A DNA stretch of 45,100 bases from an uncultured Clostridia bacterium (lineage in GTDB: Bacteria > Bacillota > Clostridia > Christensenellales > Aristaeellaceae). Within the stretch, counting starts at the first letter, position 1, and the number at the start of each line of letters is the position of its first letter. Both the position numbers and the translations under genes were made by a program. The notes under the pieces were generated by a model. That model saw nothing but the letters and a program-made list of their open reading frames with translations. It searched no databases and had not been told where the DNA came from. The stretch spans positions 1 to 45,100 of the forward strand of contig CAKTZR010000022.1 of NCBI GenBank assembly GCA_934636105.1, read 5' to 3'. Of this stretch, positions 23,207-31,178 are shown piece after piece.

Positions 23207-25470
23207 ACGTGATTCGCGCGAGCGTCCGTCAGGTGGTGGAATTCAGCCTGCACGAAAGCGATCTGGCCCCCGCGGCCTTTGCGGCCAGGCGCATGCGGGA
23301 AGGGGCTGCGGCGCATAGGGCGCGGCAGAGCGCGGGCGCGCAGAGCGAAACGGCTTACCGGGCGGAACAGGCGCTTCATGCGGACTATGTGCGGGCGGCA
23401 ATCACCCTGCGCGTATCCGGCCGGGCGGACGGGCTGCTGCTCGCCGGGGACGGCGTGCAGATTGTCGAGGAAATCAAGCTGGGCACGGCGGATAATCCGC
23501 TGATCCCGGCGCATCGGGCGCAGGCGGCGATGTATGGCCATATGCTCTGCCAAAAGGAGGGCTTGGCCGGCGTCCGTCTGCGCATTTTATATGTGGATGA
23601 AAACGGCGCGTCCGTTCGTCTGTATGAGGAGGACGCGGACAGCGCGCAGCTTCAGGCCGAGTTTGAAGCGCTGTGCGCGGCTTACTGCGTGTGGGCGGAA
23701 AAGCTGCAGGCGCGGCGGCAGGCGCGGGACGCATCGCTGGCCGGGCTGGCGTTTCCCTACGACGGCTACCGCGCGGGACAGCGGAAATTTGCCGCAAACG
23801 TATATGTCGCGATTCGGGAGAAAAAGCGGCTCTTTGCGCAGGCCCCGACGGGCATCGGTAAGACGATGGCCGCGCTGTATCCCGCCGCGCTGACGCTGGG
23901 CGAAGGCAAGTGCGCCCGCGTGCTGATGCTGACGGCGCGGACGACGGGGCGGAAAAGCGCGATGGATGCGCTGGCCGTTCTGCTTTCCCGCGGCGCAAAG
24001 CTGCTGGCCGTCGAAATTGCCGCGAAGGACAAGGTCTGCCCGATGGAAAAGCGGGACTGCCGCCCGGAAATCTGCCCATATGCGAAGGGGTTTTACGACC
24101 GCCTGCCGGATGTGCTGGATGAAGCGCTTTCCGGCGGAAGCCTGGGACGCGCACAAATTGACGCGTTGGCCCAAAAGTATACGCTCTGCCCGTTCGAGCT
24201 GTCGCTGGCCCTGGCGCAGGTGGCGGATGTGGTCGTCTGCGATTACAACTACGTATTCGATCCGGCGGTAGCCGTCGATGCGCTGATGCAGGGCGGCGCG
24301 GCGCTGCTCATCGACGAGGCGCACCAGCTTGCCCCGCGCGTGCAGGATAACGCGTCGGCGGCGGTGAGCGCGAGCCAGCTTCGCGCGCTGCGGCGCGATG
24401 CGGGGCAGGCTTTGGGGCGAAAGCACGCGCTCTACAAGGCGCTGACGACAGTCCTGCGCGCGCTGGAGGAAGCGGCGCGAACGGCGGAATTTGCTTCCGG
24501 GCGCATGGAAAGGCCGCCGGAGACTTTGAATGCGGCGATGGAAAAGCTGCTCGATGCGGCGGGCGAAGCGCTGGCCGGGGGCGCGGGGCTTCCCGCTTCG
24601 GATGCGTTTTCGCTGGCGGCCTGCTGGCAGTATGCGGCGGGAAGGCTGGACGAACGATACGCCGTGCTGACGGAGGGCACGGAGAAGACCGCGCGGATGG
24701 AATTATTTCTGCTCTGCGCGGCGCAGGATATTTTGGAAAAGACGAAAAAAGCGCGCGGCACGGTGTTTTTTTCCGCGACGCTTGCGCCGTTTGAAGCGGC
24801 CAAGCGCATGCTCGGCAGTCTGGACGGGGACGCGTGTCTGGCGCTTCCTTCGCCGTTTGACAAAAGCCAGCTGGACGCGCGGATTCTGCCCATCGATCTG
24901 CGTTATGCCGCGCGGGAAGCGAGCGCGCCGCTCGTGGCCGACGCGGTTCGGGCGCAGATTGCGGCGCACGACGGCAACGCGATCGTGTTCTTTCCGTCGT
25001 ATGCGTATCTGGAGAAGGTCGGCGCGCTGCTGGAGGAGCGGGGCGTTTCCGACGCGGCGCTGCTGCGCGAGCAGCGCGGGCTGTCCGAAGACGAAAAAAA
25101 CGCGCTGCTGGGCGCGTTTGAAAGGCAGAATGAAAAAGTCGTTCTGCTGGCCGTTTTGGGCGGCGCGTTTGCGGAGGGAATCGATCTGGTCGGCGAGCGG
25201 CTGGAAAACGTGGTGGTTGTTTCGACGGGGCTGCCCCAGCCGGATGCGCGGGTGCGCGCGATGCAGCGCTATCACGACGAATGCGGTGCGGACGGGTATT
25301 TTCTGTGCATGACCCTGCCGGGCATGGTGCGGGTGATTCAGGCGGCAGGGCGGCTGATTCGCACGGAGAACGACCGCGGCGCGCTGCTTTTGATTGACAG
25401 CCGCTATCAGCGCCGCGCGGAGCGGGAACTGCTTTCCGGCACGCTGATCGGGGATGCGCTTTCCGGATGA
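23203..25470 (+). CDS. XPD/DinG-type helicase with N-terminal PD-(D/E)XK nuclease domain
   Basis: 755 residues, start ATG 23203 overlapping the upstream stop (ATGA). The N-terminal ~210 residues resemble a RecB/Cas4-type nuclease: H38, D76 in GRAD, E90/K92 in EEIK, and HRAQAAMYGHML. The helicase has Walker A PTGIGKT (residues 215-221), four cysteines spaced like an XPD iron-sulfur cluster (C279, C286, C291, C329), DEAH at 371-374, SATLAPFE, and a C-terminal QAAGRLIRTENDRGALLLID motif VI. Relatives unwind 5'-3' DNA and act in repair; the nuclease fusion suggests processing of DNA ends or flaps. The neighbour is a membrane protein, so the operon link seems incidental. Confidence 0.88.
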   Translation: MNVIRASVRQVVEFSLHESDLAPAAFAARRMREGAAAHRARQSAGAQSETAYRAEQALHADYVRAAITLRVSGRADGLLLAGDGVQIVEEIKLGTADNPLIPAHRAQAAMYGHMLCQKEGLAGVRLRILYVDENGASVRLYEEDADSAQLQAEFEALCAAYCVWAEKLQARRQARDASLAGLAFPYDGYRAGQRKFAANVYVAIREKKRLFAQAPTGIGKTMAALYPAALTLGEGKCARVLMLTARTTGRKSAMDALAVLLSRGAKLLAVEIAAKDKVCPMEKRDCRPEICPYAKGFYDRLPDVLDEALSGGSLGRAQIDALAQKYTLCPFELSLALAQVADVVVCDYNYVFDPAVAVDALMQGGAALLIDEAHQLAPRVQDNASAAVSASQLRALRRDAGQALGRKHALYKALTTVLRALEEAARTAEFASGRMERPPETLNAAMEKLLDAAGEALAGGAGLPASDAFSLAACWQYAAGRLDERYAVLTEGTEKTARMELFLLCAAQDILEKTKKARGTVFFSATLAPFEAAKRMLGSLDGDACLALPSPFDKSQLDARILPIDLRYAAREASAPLVADAVRAQIAAHDGNAIVFFPSYAYLEKVGALLEERGVSDAALLREQRGLSEDEKNALLGAFERQNEKVVLLAVLGGAFAEGIDLVGERLENVVVVSTGLPQPDARVRAMQRYHDECGADGYFLCMTLPGMVRVIQAAGRLIRTENDRGALLLIDSRYQRRAERELLSGTLIGDALSG

Positions 25471-25658
25471 TTATCGTTAAACCACCGGATTTGCTCCGCC
25501 AGCGGGTCGTTTTCGACGGGCGGGCGCATAGCCAGCAGCGCGGCAATCATGCGGCGCAGGCCGGGTTCGCCGTGGGGGATATAGAGCAGCTGGCTATCCT
25601 CACGCTCGGCGATGAGCGCGGCGAGGAGCCGACGCAGGCGGATACGGGTATCGTGCAT
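25407..25658 (-). pseudogene. Truncated N-terminal part of a macrodomain ADP-ribose hydrolase-like gene
   Basis: This 83-residue ORF on the minus strand (MHDTRIRLRRLLAALIAE) contains IPHGEPGLRRMIAALLAMRPP and LAEQIRWFN. These resemble the short helical N-terminal module found before the macrodomain in bacterial protein-ADP-ribose hydrolases (pattern IP...LLR.LMN.RPP...Q). The macrodomain itself is absent: after about 60 residues the frame runs into antisense of the helicase 3' end and stops. A three-hairpin element lies 13 bases upstream on the same strand. It is read as a gene cut short by deletion; a genuine small protein is the alternative. The family link is from recall of pattern, not a search. 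Confidence 0.35.
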
Positions 25659-25671
25659 GGCGAGTTCTTTC

Positions 25672-25747
25672 TTGGGGCGCTGCCCCAAACCCCGGCAGGG
25701 AACTGAGTTCCCTGCACCTTCCGAATCTTTATCGCTTCGCGATAAAG
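25672..25747 (-). repeat. Three-hairpin intergenic element, copy A
   Basis: Read on the minus strand: hairpin 1 CTTTATCGC/GCGATAAAG, linker ending AAGGT, hairpin 2 GCAGGGAAC-TCA-GTTCCCTGC, linker CGGGGT, hairpin 3 TTGGGGC-AGC-GCCCCAA. The same arrangement recurs at 27042-27117 on the plus strand. It ends 13 bases before the start codon of the truncated macrodomain-like ORF. It occupies most of the 400-base space between the helicase and CapA genes together with the CapA promoter. Confidence 0.8.
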
Positions 25748-25809
25748 GGAAGGACTGTCATTCTTACAATAACAAAAGAAGGATAACATGAATCGAAGAA
25801 AAACGCAAG

Positions 25810-25838
25810 TTGATTCGATTTTGTGACTGTGATAAAAT
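25810..25838 (+). promoter_or_regulatory. Sigma-A promoter of the CapA-family gene
   Basis: TTGATT (25810-25815) and TAAAAT (25833-25838), 17-base spacer, 37 bases before ATG 25875, in a locally AT-rich stretch. Confidence 0.6.
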
Positions 25839-25874
25839 AAAAAGAAGTATATATGCAAGAAAGGGAGCAGACCG

Positions 25875-27017
25875 ATGAAAAAAACAGGACTGTGTGCTTT
25901 TCTACTGATGACGACGTTCGCGGCCGCGGGGCTTTGCGAGATGGATTATACGCTGGCCAACCCGCACATTCGATATGAAAAGCTGGAGGATGTGCAGCGG
26001 GAAAGCGGCGAGGGTATTTCGATTTCGGACATGGCGGCGGCGCAGGAGGTGCAGCAGCAGGCCGCGCAGGACGCGGACACGTGGCCGAAGACCTTCACGA
26101 TTACGCTGGGCGGAGACACGACGCTCGGCTCGACGGACGACCTGCGCAAGCGGGACGACTGCTTTGAAAACGTCGCGGCGGAAAAGGGATACGGCTGGTT
26201 TTTCTCCGGTCTGCAAACCCTGTTCGCGACGGACGACATGACGCTCATCAATTTTGAGGGCACGCTGACCGAGGAGACGAGCAAAAAGCAGAAGCTCTAC
26301 AACTTCAAGGGTCCGGCGGAATACACTGACATTCTGACGCTGGGCAGCGTGGAGGCGGTGAACGTCGCCAACAACCACACGCTTGACTACGGCCAGCAGG
26401 GCAAGGAGGACACGATTGCCAACCTGGAAGCGGCGGGCGTGATTGTCTCCGGCGGCGGACAGCTGGGTATTTTTGAAAAGAACGGCGTGAAGGTCGGCAT
26501 GACCGGCTACTGCTTCCCCTACAAGGACGGCAAAAAGGACATCAGCGCGGATGTGAAGGCGCTTCGCGAAGCGGGCTGTCAGATTGTGATTGCGTCGTTC
26601 CACTGGGGCAGCGAATACCGCGACGATTTCACCGGGGAACAGCGCACCATCGGCCGCGCGGCCATCAAGGCGGGCGCGGACATCGTTGTGGGCACGCATC
26701 CGCACATCGTGCAGGGCATTGAAGCCTATCAGGACAGCTACATTCTCTATTCGCTGGGCAATCTGGTGTTCGGCGGCAACGTTGATCCTGACGACCGCGA
26801 TGCGTATCTGGCACGCGTGACCTTCACCGTTTATGAAGACCATTGCGACGCGCCGGAGCTGACCGTCGTGCCGATCCGCCTGACTGCGCTGGATAAGGGG
26901 ACGGATTATAAGCCCGTCGTCGCGGGCGAGGAGGACAGCGCAAGGATTTTGAAGCGGATTTTGAAGCTCTCCTCCAACATGAGCGATTTCGTCAACGGGG
27001 ATTTGGCTGCGTATTAA
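25875..27017 (+). CDS. CapA family (PGA_cap) secreted phosphoesterase-fold protein
   Basis: 380 residues with a signal peptide (CAFLLMTTFAAAGLC) and the ordered motifs of the CapA/PGA_cap metallophosphoesterase-like family: GGDTTLG, INFEGTLT, VANNHTLDYG, SFHWGSEY, VVGTHPHIVQG and LGNLVFGG. Family members take part in poly-gamma-glutamate or capsule assembly, or act as surface-polymer phosphoesterases; the substrate here is not known. There are no capB/capC genes nearby, so a poly-glutamate role is not supported by context. It has its own promoter and a GGGAG ribosome site. It is bracketed by the two three-hairpin elements, which makes it look like a single-gene unit set between repeats. Confidence 0.85.
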   Translation: MKKTGLCAFLLMTTFAAAGLCEMDYTLANPHIRYEKLEDVQRESGEGISISDMAAAQEVQQQAAQDADTWPKTFTITLGGDTTLGSTDDLRKRDDCFENVAAEKGYGWFFSGLQTLFATDDMTLINFEGTLTEETSKKQKLYNFKGPAEYTDILTLGSVEAVNVANNHTLDYGQQGKEDTIANLEAAGVIVSGGGQLGIFEKNGVKVGMTGYCFPYKDGKKDISADVKALREAGCQIVIASFHWGSEYRDDFTGEQRTIGRAAIKAGADIVVGTHPHIVQGIEAYQDSYILYSLGNLVFGGNVDPDDRDAYLARVTFTVYEDHCDAPELTVVPIRLTALDKGTDYKPVVAGEEDSARILKRILKLSSNMSDFVNGDLAAY

Positions 27018-27041
27018 AAAGTTTACAATTTCATTTTTTAA

Positions 27042-27117
27042 CGGATTGCAGAGCAATCCGTAAAGAGGGAGGTGCAGGAACCTCAGGTTCCTGCCGGAGT
27101 TTGAGGCGGAGCCTCAA
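27042..27117 (+). repeat. Three-hairpin intergenic element, copy B
   Basis: Hairpin 1 CGGATTGC-AGA-GCAATCCG (27042-27060), linker ending GAGGT, hairpin 2 GCAGGAACC-TCA-GGTTCCTGC (27074-27094), linker CGGAGT, hairpin 3 TTGAGGC-GGA-GCCTCAA (27101-27117). Same layout, loop and linkers as copy A, while stem bases change in pairs. It ends 24 bases before ATG 27142 and so forms the 5' leader of the NYN-LOTUS gene. It could also help end CapA transcription, although it has no T-run. Confidence 0.82.
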
Positions 27118-27141
27118 GCGTTCCCCAGAAAGGATGGTTTT

Positions 27142-28110
27142 ATGGCTTCGCATTTCGCGCTGTTCGTCGATCTTGAAAACTGCGGCGGCAAAAAAAGCAT
27201 GCTGATGGACGTGATCGAGCGGGTGAAGATTCGCGGCGATATTCTCATCGGCAAAGTTTACGGCTATACGGACAGCTATTCCGATTTGAAGGAGATTCTG
27301 CTGTCCAACACCTTCGCGGTCGTGCCGTCCCTGCGGTTCGGGCGCAACCAGAAAAACAGTCTGGATATTCAGCTGGTCATCGATGCGCTGGATGTGGCCT
27401 ACACCAATTCGCTGATCGACAGTTTCTGCATCGTCTCCGGCGACAGCGACTATGTGCCGCTCGTCGGCAAGCTCAAGACGATGGGCAAATTTGTGCTCGG
27501 TATTTCCCGAAGCGAGGCGGCCAGCGGCGTGTTCATGAATGCGTGCAGCGAGTTCCAGTTCCTGGAAAGCGTGGCCAGCGGCAAGGAGCGCGCGCAGGGG
27601 CAGGAAATTGAAGCGCTGACGCTTTCGGATGTGAACGACCTGATTGTGACCATCCTCAAGGAGAGCGACAGCGGCGAAATGCTCGCCAGCGAGGTGAAAA
27701 GCGTGCTGCTTCGGTTAAGGCCGAATTTCTCCGAAAAGAGTGTCGGCTTTTCGACCTTCGGCAAGCTGATCGCCCGGCTCTCCCAGCAGTTTGGCGCGTT
27801 CAATGTGGAAAGCGAGCAATTCAACGTGATTGTGTCGCTCAATCAGCCGCACGCGCCCGCCGGGGAGCAGATCACGCGGGAAAACTACGCGCGCATCTTT
27901 GCGCGCATTCTGTCGGAATACAAAGAGGACGGCTTTGACCGGGTGAATCCCTCCATCCTCAAATCGGCGGTGCAGGCGGATTACCCCGATTTTACGGAAC
28001 GGCAGATCGGCCTGCGGCGCTTCTCGGACGTGCTGCGTGCGCTGGAGCGGGAGAAACTGCTGAAGCTGGAAACGGACGAGGGCGGAAATATGTTGGTGCA
28101 TATTCTGTAA
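27142..28110 (+). CDS. NYN (PIN-like) RNase with OST-HTH/LOTUS domains
   Basis: 322 residues. The N-terminal NYN domain shows LFVDLENCGG (D10), a NSLDIQLVIDALD segment (D75, D81) and IVSGDSDYVPLVGKL (D101, D103). These are the acidic residues that bind metal in PIN-like nucleases of the LabA/DUF88 group. The C-terminal half has two OST-HTH/LOTUS-like helical modules (about residues 160-230 and 245-320), a fold that binds RNA in related proteins. It probably cuts or regulates RNA. It is preceded by a three-hairpin leader with an AAAGGA ribosome site and is the first gene of a six-gene run otherwise devoted to the envelope. Confidence 0.85.
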   Translation: MASHFALFVDLENCGGKKSMLMDVIERVKIRGDILIGKVYGYTDSYSDLKEILLSNTFAVVPSLRFGRNQKNSLDIQLVIDALDVAYTNSLIDSFCIVSGDSDYVPLVGKLKTMGKFVLGISRSEAASGVFMNACSEFQFLESVASGKERAQGQEIEALTLSDVNDLIVTILKESDSGEMLASEVKSVLLRLRPNFSEKSVGFSTFGKLIARLSQQFGAFNVESEQFNVIVSLNQPHAPAGEQITRENYARIFARILSEYKEDGFDRVNPSILKSAVQADYPDFTERQIGLRRFSDVLRALEREKLLKLETDEGGNMLVHIL

Positions 28111-28122
28111 CGGAGAAGACAC

Positions 28123-29634
28123 ATGAAGCGTATTCTTTCATTTCTGATTTTCATTTTGCTGGCGGCGGGCGCATCGGCGGCGGGGGCGCAGACCATCGTG
28201 ATGGACGAGGGGCACATCGCGTTTGATTATCCGGACAGCTGGCTGGTGGTGTCGCCCCAGCTCTGCGGGGTCTATGCGCCGCTGCTGGCGGACGCGGGGC
28301 TGGATGCGGACGAGGTCGCTAAAGAGCTTGAGGACACGCGCACGCTCAGCCGCGCGTACAATGCGAATTATACGCAGTATCTTTCCGTATTGATCGGCGA
28401 GGACGAGCTTTCGCAGGAAATTTATGAAATCGACGCGATGACGGATGCGCAGAAAAGCACCCTGCGCCGCCGCGCGGAGGGCAACAGCCTGTGGGAGACG
28501 ACGGGCCTGCGCGCGCAGGACGTGGAATGGCAGAAGGAGAACGGCGAAAGTTGGCTCTACATCCATTACACGGTCACACGCTCGGGCGAGACGGTCGGGC
28601 GCGGCCTGCGTTACATCACCATTCACAACGGGCTGTATGTGGAGCTGGACTGGCGGATCGCGAGCGGGCGCTTTTCCGGGCGGGATTTGAACGCGTTCCG
28701 TGCGCGGCTGGCGGATCTGACCATCACCGAGCACATTGCCGAGCCGGTGCGCGACGTGAAGCTGGAAGCGGAAATCCCCGCCGAGACCTCCAAGGCGCAG
28801 GTGGAAATCAGCGGCACGGCGACGGCGGGCGCGACGGTTATCGCCGAAACGCCGGACGGAAACGGCGCGATGCTGACCCTCGACGCGGAAACGGCTTCCT
28901 CAAGTGGGCAGTTCACGCTGACGCTGGAGCTGGACAGGGAGGGCAGTTACGACGTTACCGTGACGGCTTCGAAGGAGGGCATGAACGACGCGTCCGTTTC
29001 CGGCGCGATTGCGTACAGCGCCAAAACGCTGCCCGTCTCCGGCATCAGCGAAAGCCAGACCGTGACGAGCGATAAGGTGACGGTTTCCGGCACGACGCTT
29101 GCAGGGGTTCAGCTCCAGCTGGTTACGCCTTTCGGCGTGAGCAAGAAGCGCGCGGGGAACGACGGCACGTTCTCCTTTGAACTGACGACCGCGACGGCGG
29201 GCGATTACAACTATACGCTGATTCTCGATAAGAGCGGCTATAATCAGCGGCGCGTGCCCTTCACCATCACCCGCGTGACGACGGACGAGCAGGAGAAAGA
29301 CAAAATCCGCCAATCCGCGGTGAAGCTCTCTTACAAGGAGTTGCAGCAGGACAAGGACGCAAACCGCGGCAAGGTGATGCGGCTCTACGGCCCGGTGAGC
29401 GAAATCAGCAGCAGCGGGAGCATCTACTACATCCGCCTGCAATACAACAAGGATGCGAAGGGCAAGTGGTATAACGACGTAGTCATCATCGCGGACGCGG
29501 ACACGGGCGCGAAGGTCGGCGACATGATGACCGCCGTGGTGACGGTGGACGGCGTATACAACGAGCAGGACGTGAGCGGAAAAGACGTGATTGTGCCGCG
29601 GTTCACGCTGCTGTTTGTGGACAAGATCGAGTAA
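28123..29634 (+). CDS. Secreted multidomain protein with Ig-like and OB-like regions
   Basis: 503 residues with a signal peptide (ILSFLIFILLAAGASAAGA). The first ~200 residues resemble a PsbP/lipoprotein-type fold (AFDYPDSWLVVSP). Two repeated Ig-like modules follow: VEISGTATAGATVIAETPDG and VTVSGTTLAGVQLQLVTPFG. The last ~110 residues have OB-fold character (GKVMRLYGPVSEISSSGS...VVIIADADTG). No catalytic motif is visible. It begins 12 bases after the NYN gene and ends 26 bases before the first GT-C-like gene, so it belongs to that operon. The role is probably in binding at the cell surface. Confidence 0.7.
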   Translation: MKRILSFLIFILLAAGASAAGAQTIVMDEGHIAFDYPDSWLVVSPQLCGVYAPLLADAGLDADEVAKELEDTRTLSRAYNANYTQYLSVLIGEDELSQEIYEIDAMTDAQKSTLRRRAEGNSLWETTGLRAQDVEWQKENGESWLYIHYTVTRSGETVGRGLRYITIHNGLYVELDWRIASGRFSGRDLNAFRARLADLTITEHIAEPVRDVKLEAEIPAETSKAQVEISGTATAGATVIAETPDGNGAMLTLDAETASSSGQFTLTLELDREGSYDVTVTASKEGMNDASVSGAIAYSAKTLPVSGISESQTVTSDKVTVSGTTLAGVQLQLVTPFGVSKKRAGNDGTFSFELTTATAGDYNYTLILDKSGYNQRRVPFTITRVTTDEQEKDKIRQSAVKLSYKELQQDKDANRGKVMRLYGPVSEISSSGSIYYIRLQYNKDAKGKWYNDVVIIADADTGAKVGDMMTAVVTVDGVYNEQDVSGKDVIVPRFTLLFVDKIE

Positions 29635-29660
29635 AATCGAGCAAAAGAGGAAAAAAACCG

Positions 29661-31178
29661 GTGGAGAAAAGAAGGATCAATCGGTTCTGCGAAGCGGCGG
29701 CGCTGGCTTTGGCGCTCGCGGTGCTGCTGACGCTGATCGGCGTGAGCTTGACCGAGCGGGTGCATCTGGGCACGTGGGGCGGCAAAACGGAAGCCGTCGC
29801 GTTTATGCCGATTTCACCTGTGCAGGGGCTTTTGCTGCTGCTGGTCGGCGTGCTGGCGACGCTGGCGCTGTCTGCTCTGCTCAAACGGTTTGCGCCGCTG
29901 GGCTGGGCGCTGGCGGCGCTCTGGGGCGCGGCGGCGGTCGTGCTGGCGTTGGGCTTCGGCACGCAGCAGGTCTATGACGCGGCCATCGTGCAGGAGGCGG
30001 CGGAACTGTTTGCGCGCGGCAATTACAAGATGATGAGCGCGGACTATCTGAACGCGTATCCCTATCAGCTGGGGATCTGCCTGCCGATGGAGATGCTGCT
30101 TCGCCTGTTTCCGGGGATAAATCTGAATCGGACAATGCAGCTGGCCAACGCGGCGATGGCGCTCGGCACGGCGGCGGCTGTGGCGGCGCTGGGGCGGACG
30201 ATTTTTGAGGAGGAGAAGCTGGCGCGCGCCTGCGAAGCGGCCGGGCTGCTGGTTTGGCCCGCGCTGCTGTTCTGCCAACAGGTTTACGGCACGATTCCGA
30301 TGCTGTTTTTCGTCTCGCTGGCACTGCTGTGCTATGCGAAATACGTCAAAACGCGGCGGCGTGCGCTGGGTCTGGCCTTCGCCTGTCTGATAGCGCTGGC
30401 CTATGCGGCCAAAATCAACGCGGCGGTTGCGTTGATTGCGGCGGTCATCTGCTCTGTGCTGGATGCGGTGGAAAACCGGAAATTCGAACCGCTGCTTTAC
30501 GCGGCGCTGGCGGTCGCGCTCTCGCTGCTGCTGATGGACGCAATCATCTGGCAGTATGAGCGGCGAAGCGGCGTGACGCTGCGCGGCGGCATCGGCGCGC
30601 TGGCGCGGCTGACGATGGGCTTGCAGGAGGGCGGCGGCGCGGCGGGCTGGTTTAACCGCTACACCGAGCGGTTTTTTCCGCTGGAGGTGACGGCGCAGCA
30701 GCAGCGCGACATCGCGCTGGCCGATTTGAAAGCCCGGCTGGCGGAACTGGCGCAGAATCCCGCCCAAATCGCGGCGTTTTTCAAGGAAAAACTTTGCAGC
30801 CAGTGGCTGGAACCGACGATGGGCATGCTCTGGAACGGCGCGCTCAGCGAACACACGGGCGCGCTCGGCGAAGCGGCGGCGCGCTTTTTCGCGAAGGAAC
30901 ACGCGGCGCTGGAAATGGCGCTGGGCGCTTTTCAGCGGGCGCTCTATGCGCTCTCGGCGGCGGGAATCGTCAGCATGCTTCGAAACAAAAAACGGAGCGG
31001 GCTTGATCTGCTGCTGCCGCTGATTTTCTTCGGCGGGGCGCTGTATCACCTGCTTTTTGAAGCGAAATCGCAGTATGCGTTTCCTTATGTCGTGCTGCTG
31101 CTGCCGGTGGCGGCGAAGGGGCTTTGCCGGATAGAGGCGCGAATTGGGGCTTTGCGAAAGAAAAAGGGGCGGGCATGA
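29661..31178 (+). CDS. GT-C/PMT-like polytopic membrane protein, paralogue 1
   Basis: 505 residues from GTG 29661 (AGAGGAAA upstream). About ten hydrophobic segments. The segment AAELFARGNYKMM followed by YPYQLGICLPMEMLLRLFPGINL (about residues 113-155) is the kind seen in GT39/PMT-type glycosyltransferases of Clostridia, which use lipid-linked sugars on the outer side of the membrane. A long outer loop with FFKEKLCSQWLEPTMGMLW and a C-terminal YHLLFEAKSQYAFPYVVLLLP complete the pattern. It is the first of three tandem paralogues; its stop overlaps the start of the second by 4 bases. Acceptor unknown. Confidence 0.78.
   Translation: MEKRRINRFCEAAALALALAVLLTLIGVSLTERVHLGTWGGKTEAVAFMPISPVQGLLLLLVGVLATLALSALLKRFAPLGWALAALWGAAAVVLALGFGTQQVYDAAIVQEAAELFARGNYKMMSADYLNAYPYQLGICLPMEMLLRLFPGINLNRTMQLANAAMALGTAAAVAALGRTIFEEEKLARACEAAGLLVWPALLFCQQVYGTIPMLFFVSLALLCYAKYVKTRRRALGLAFACLIALAYAAKINAAVALIAAVICSVLDAVENRKFEPLLYAALAVALSLLLMDAIIWQYERRSGVTLRGGIGALARLTMGLQEGGGAAGWFNRYTERFFPLEVTAQQQRDIALADLKARLAELAQNPAQIAAFFKEKLCSQWLEPTMGMLWNGALSEHTGALGEAAARFFAKEHAALEMALGAFQRALYALSAAGIVSMLRNKKRSGLDLLLPLIFFGGALYHLLFEAKSQYAFPYVVLLLPVAAKGLCRIEARIGALRKKKGRA

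Noticed and set aside
25875..27017. CapA as part of a poly-gamma-glutamate capsule operon
   Set aside because: No capB, capC or capE genes are adjacent; the gene stands alone between two repeats.
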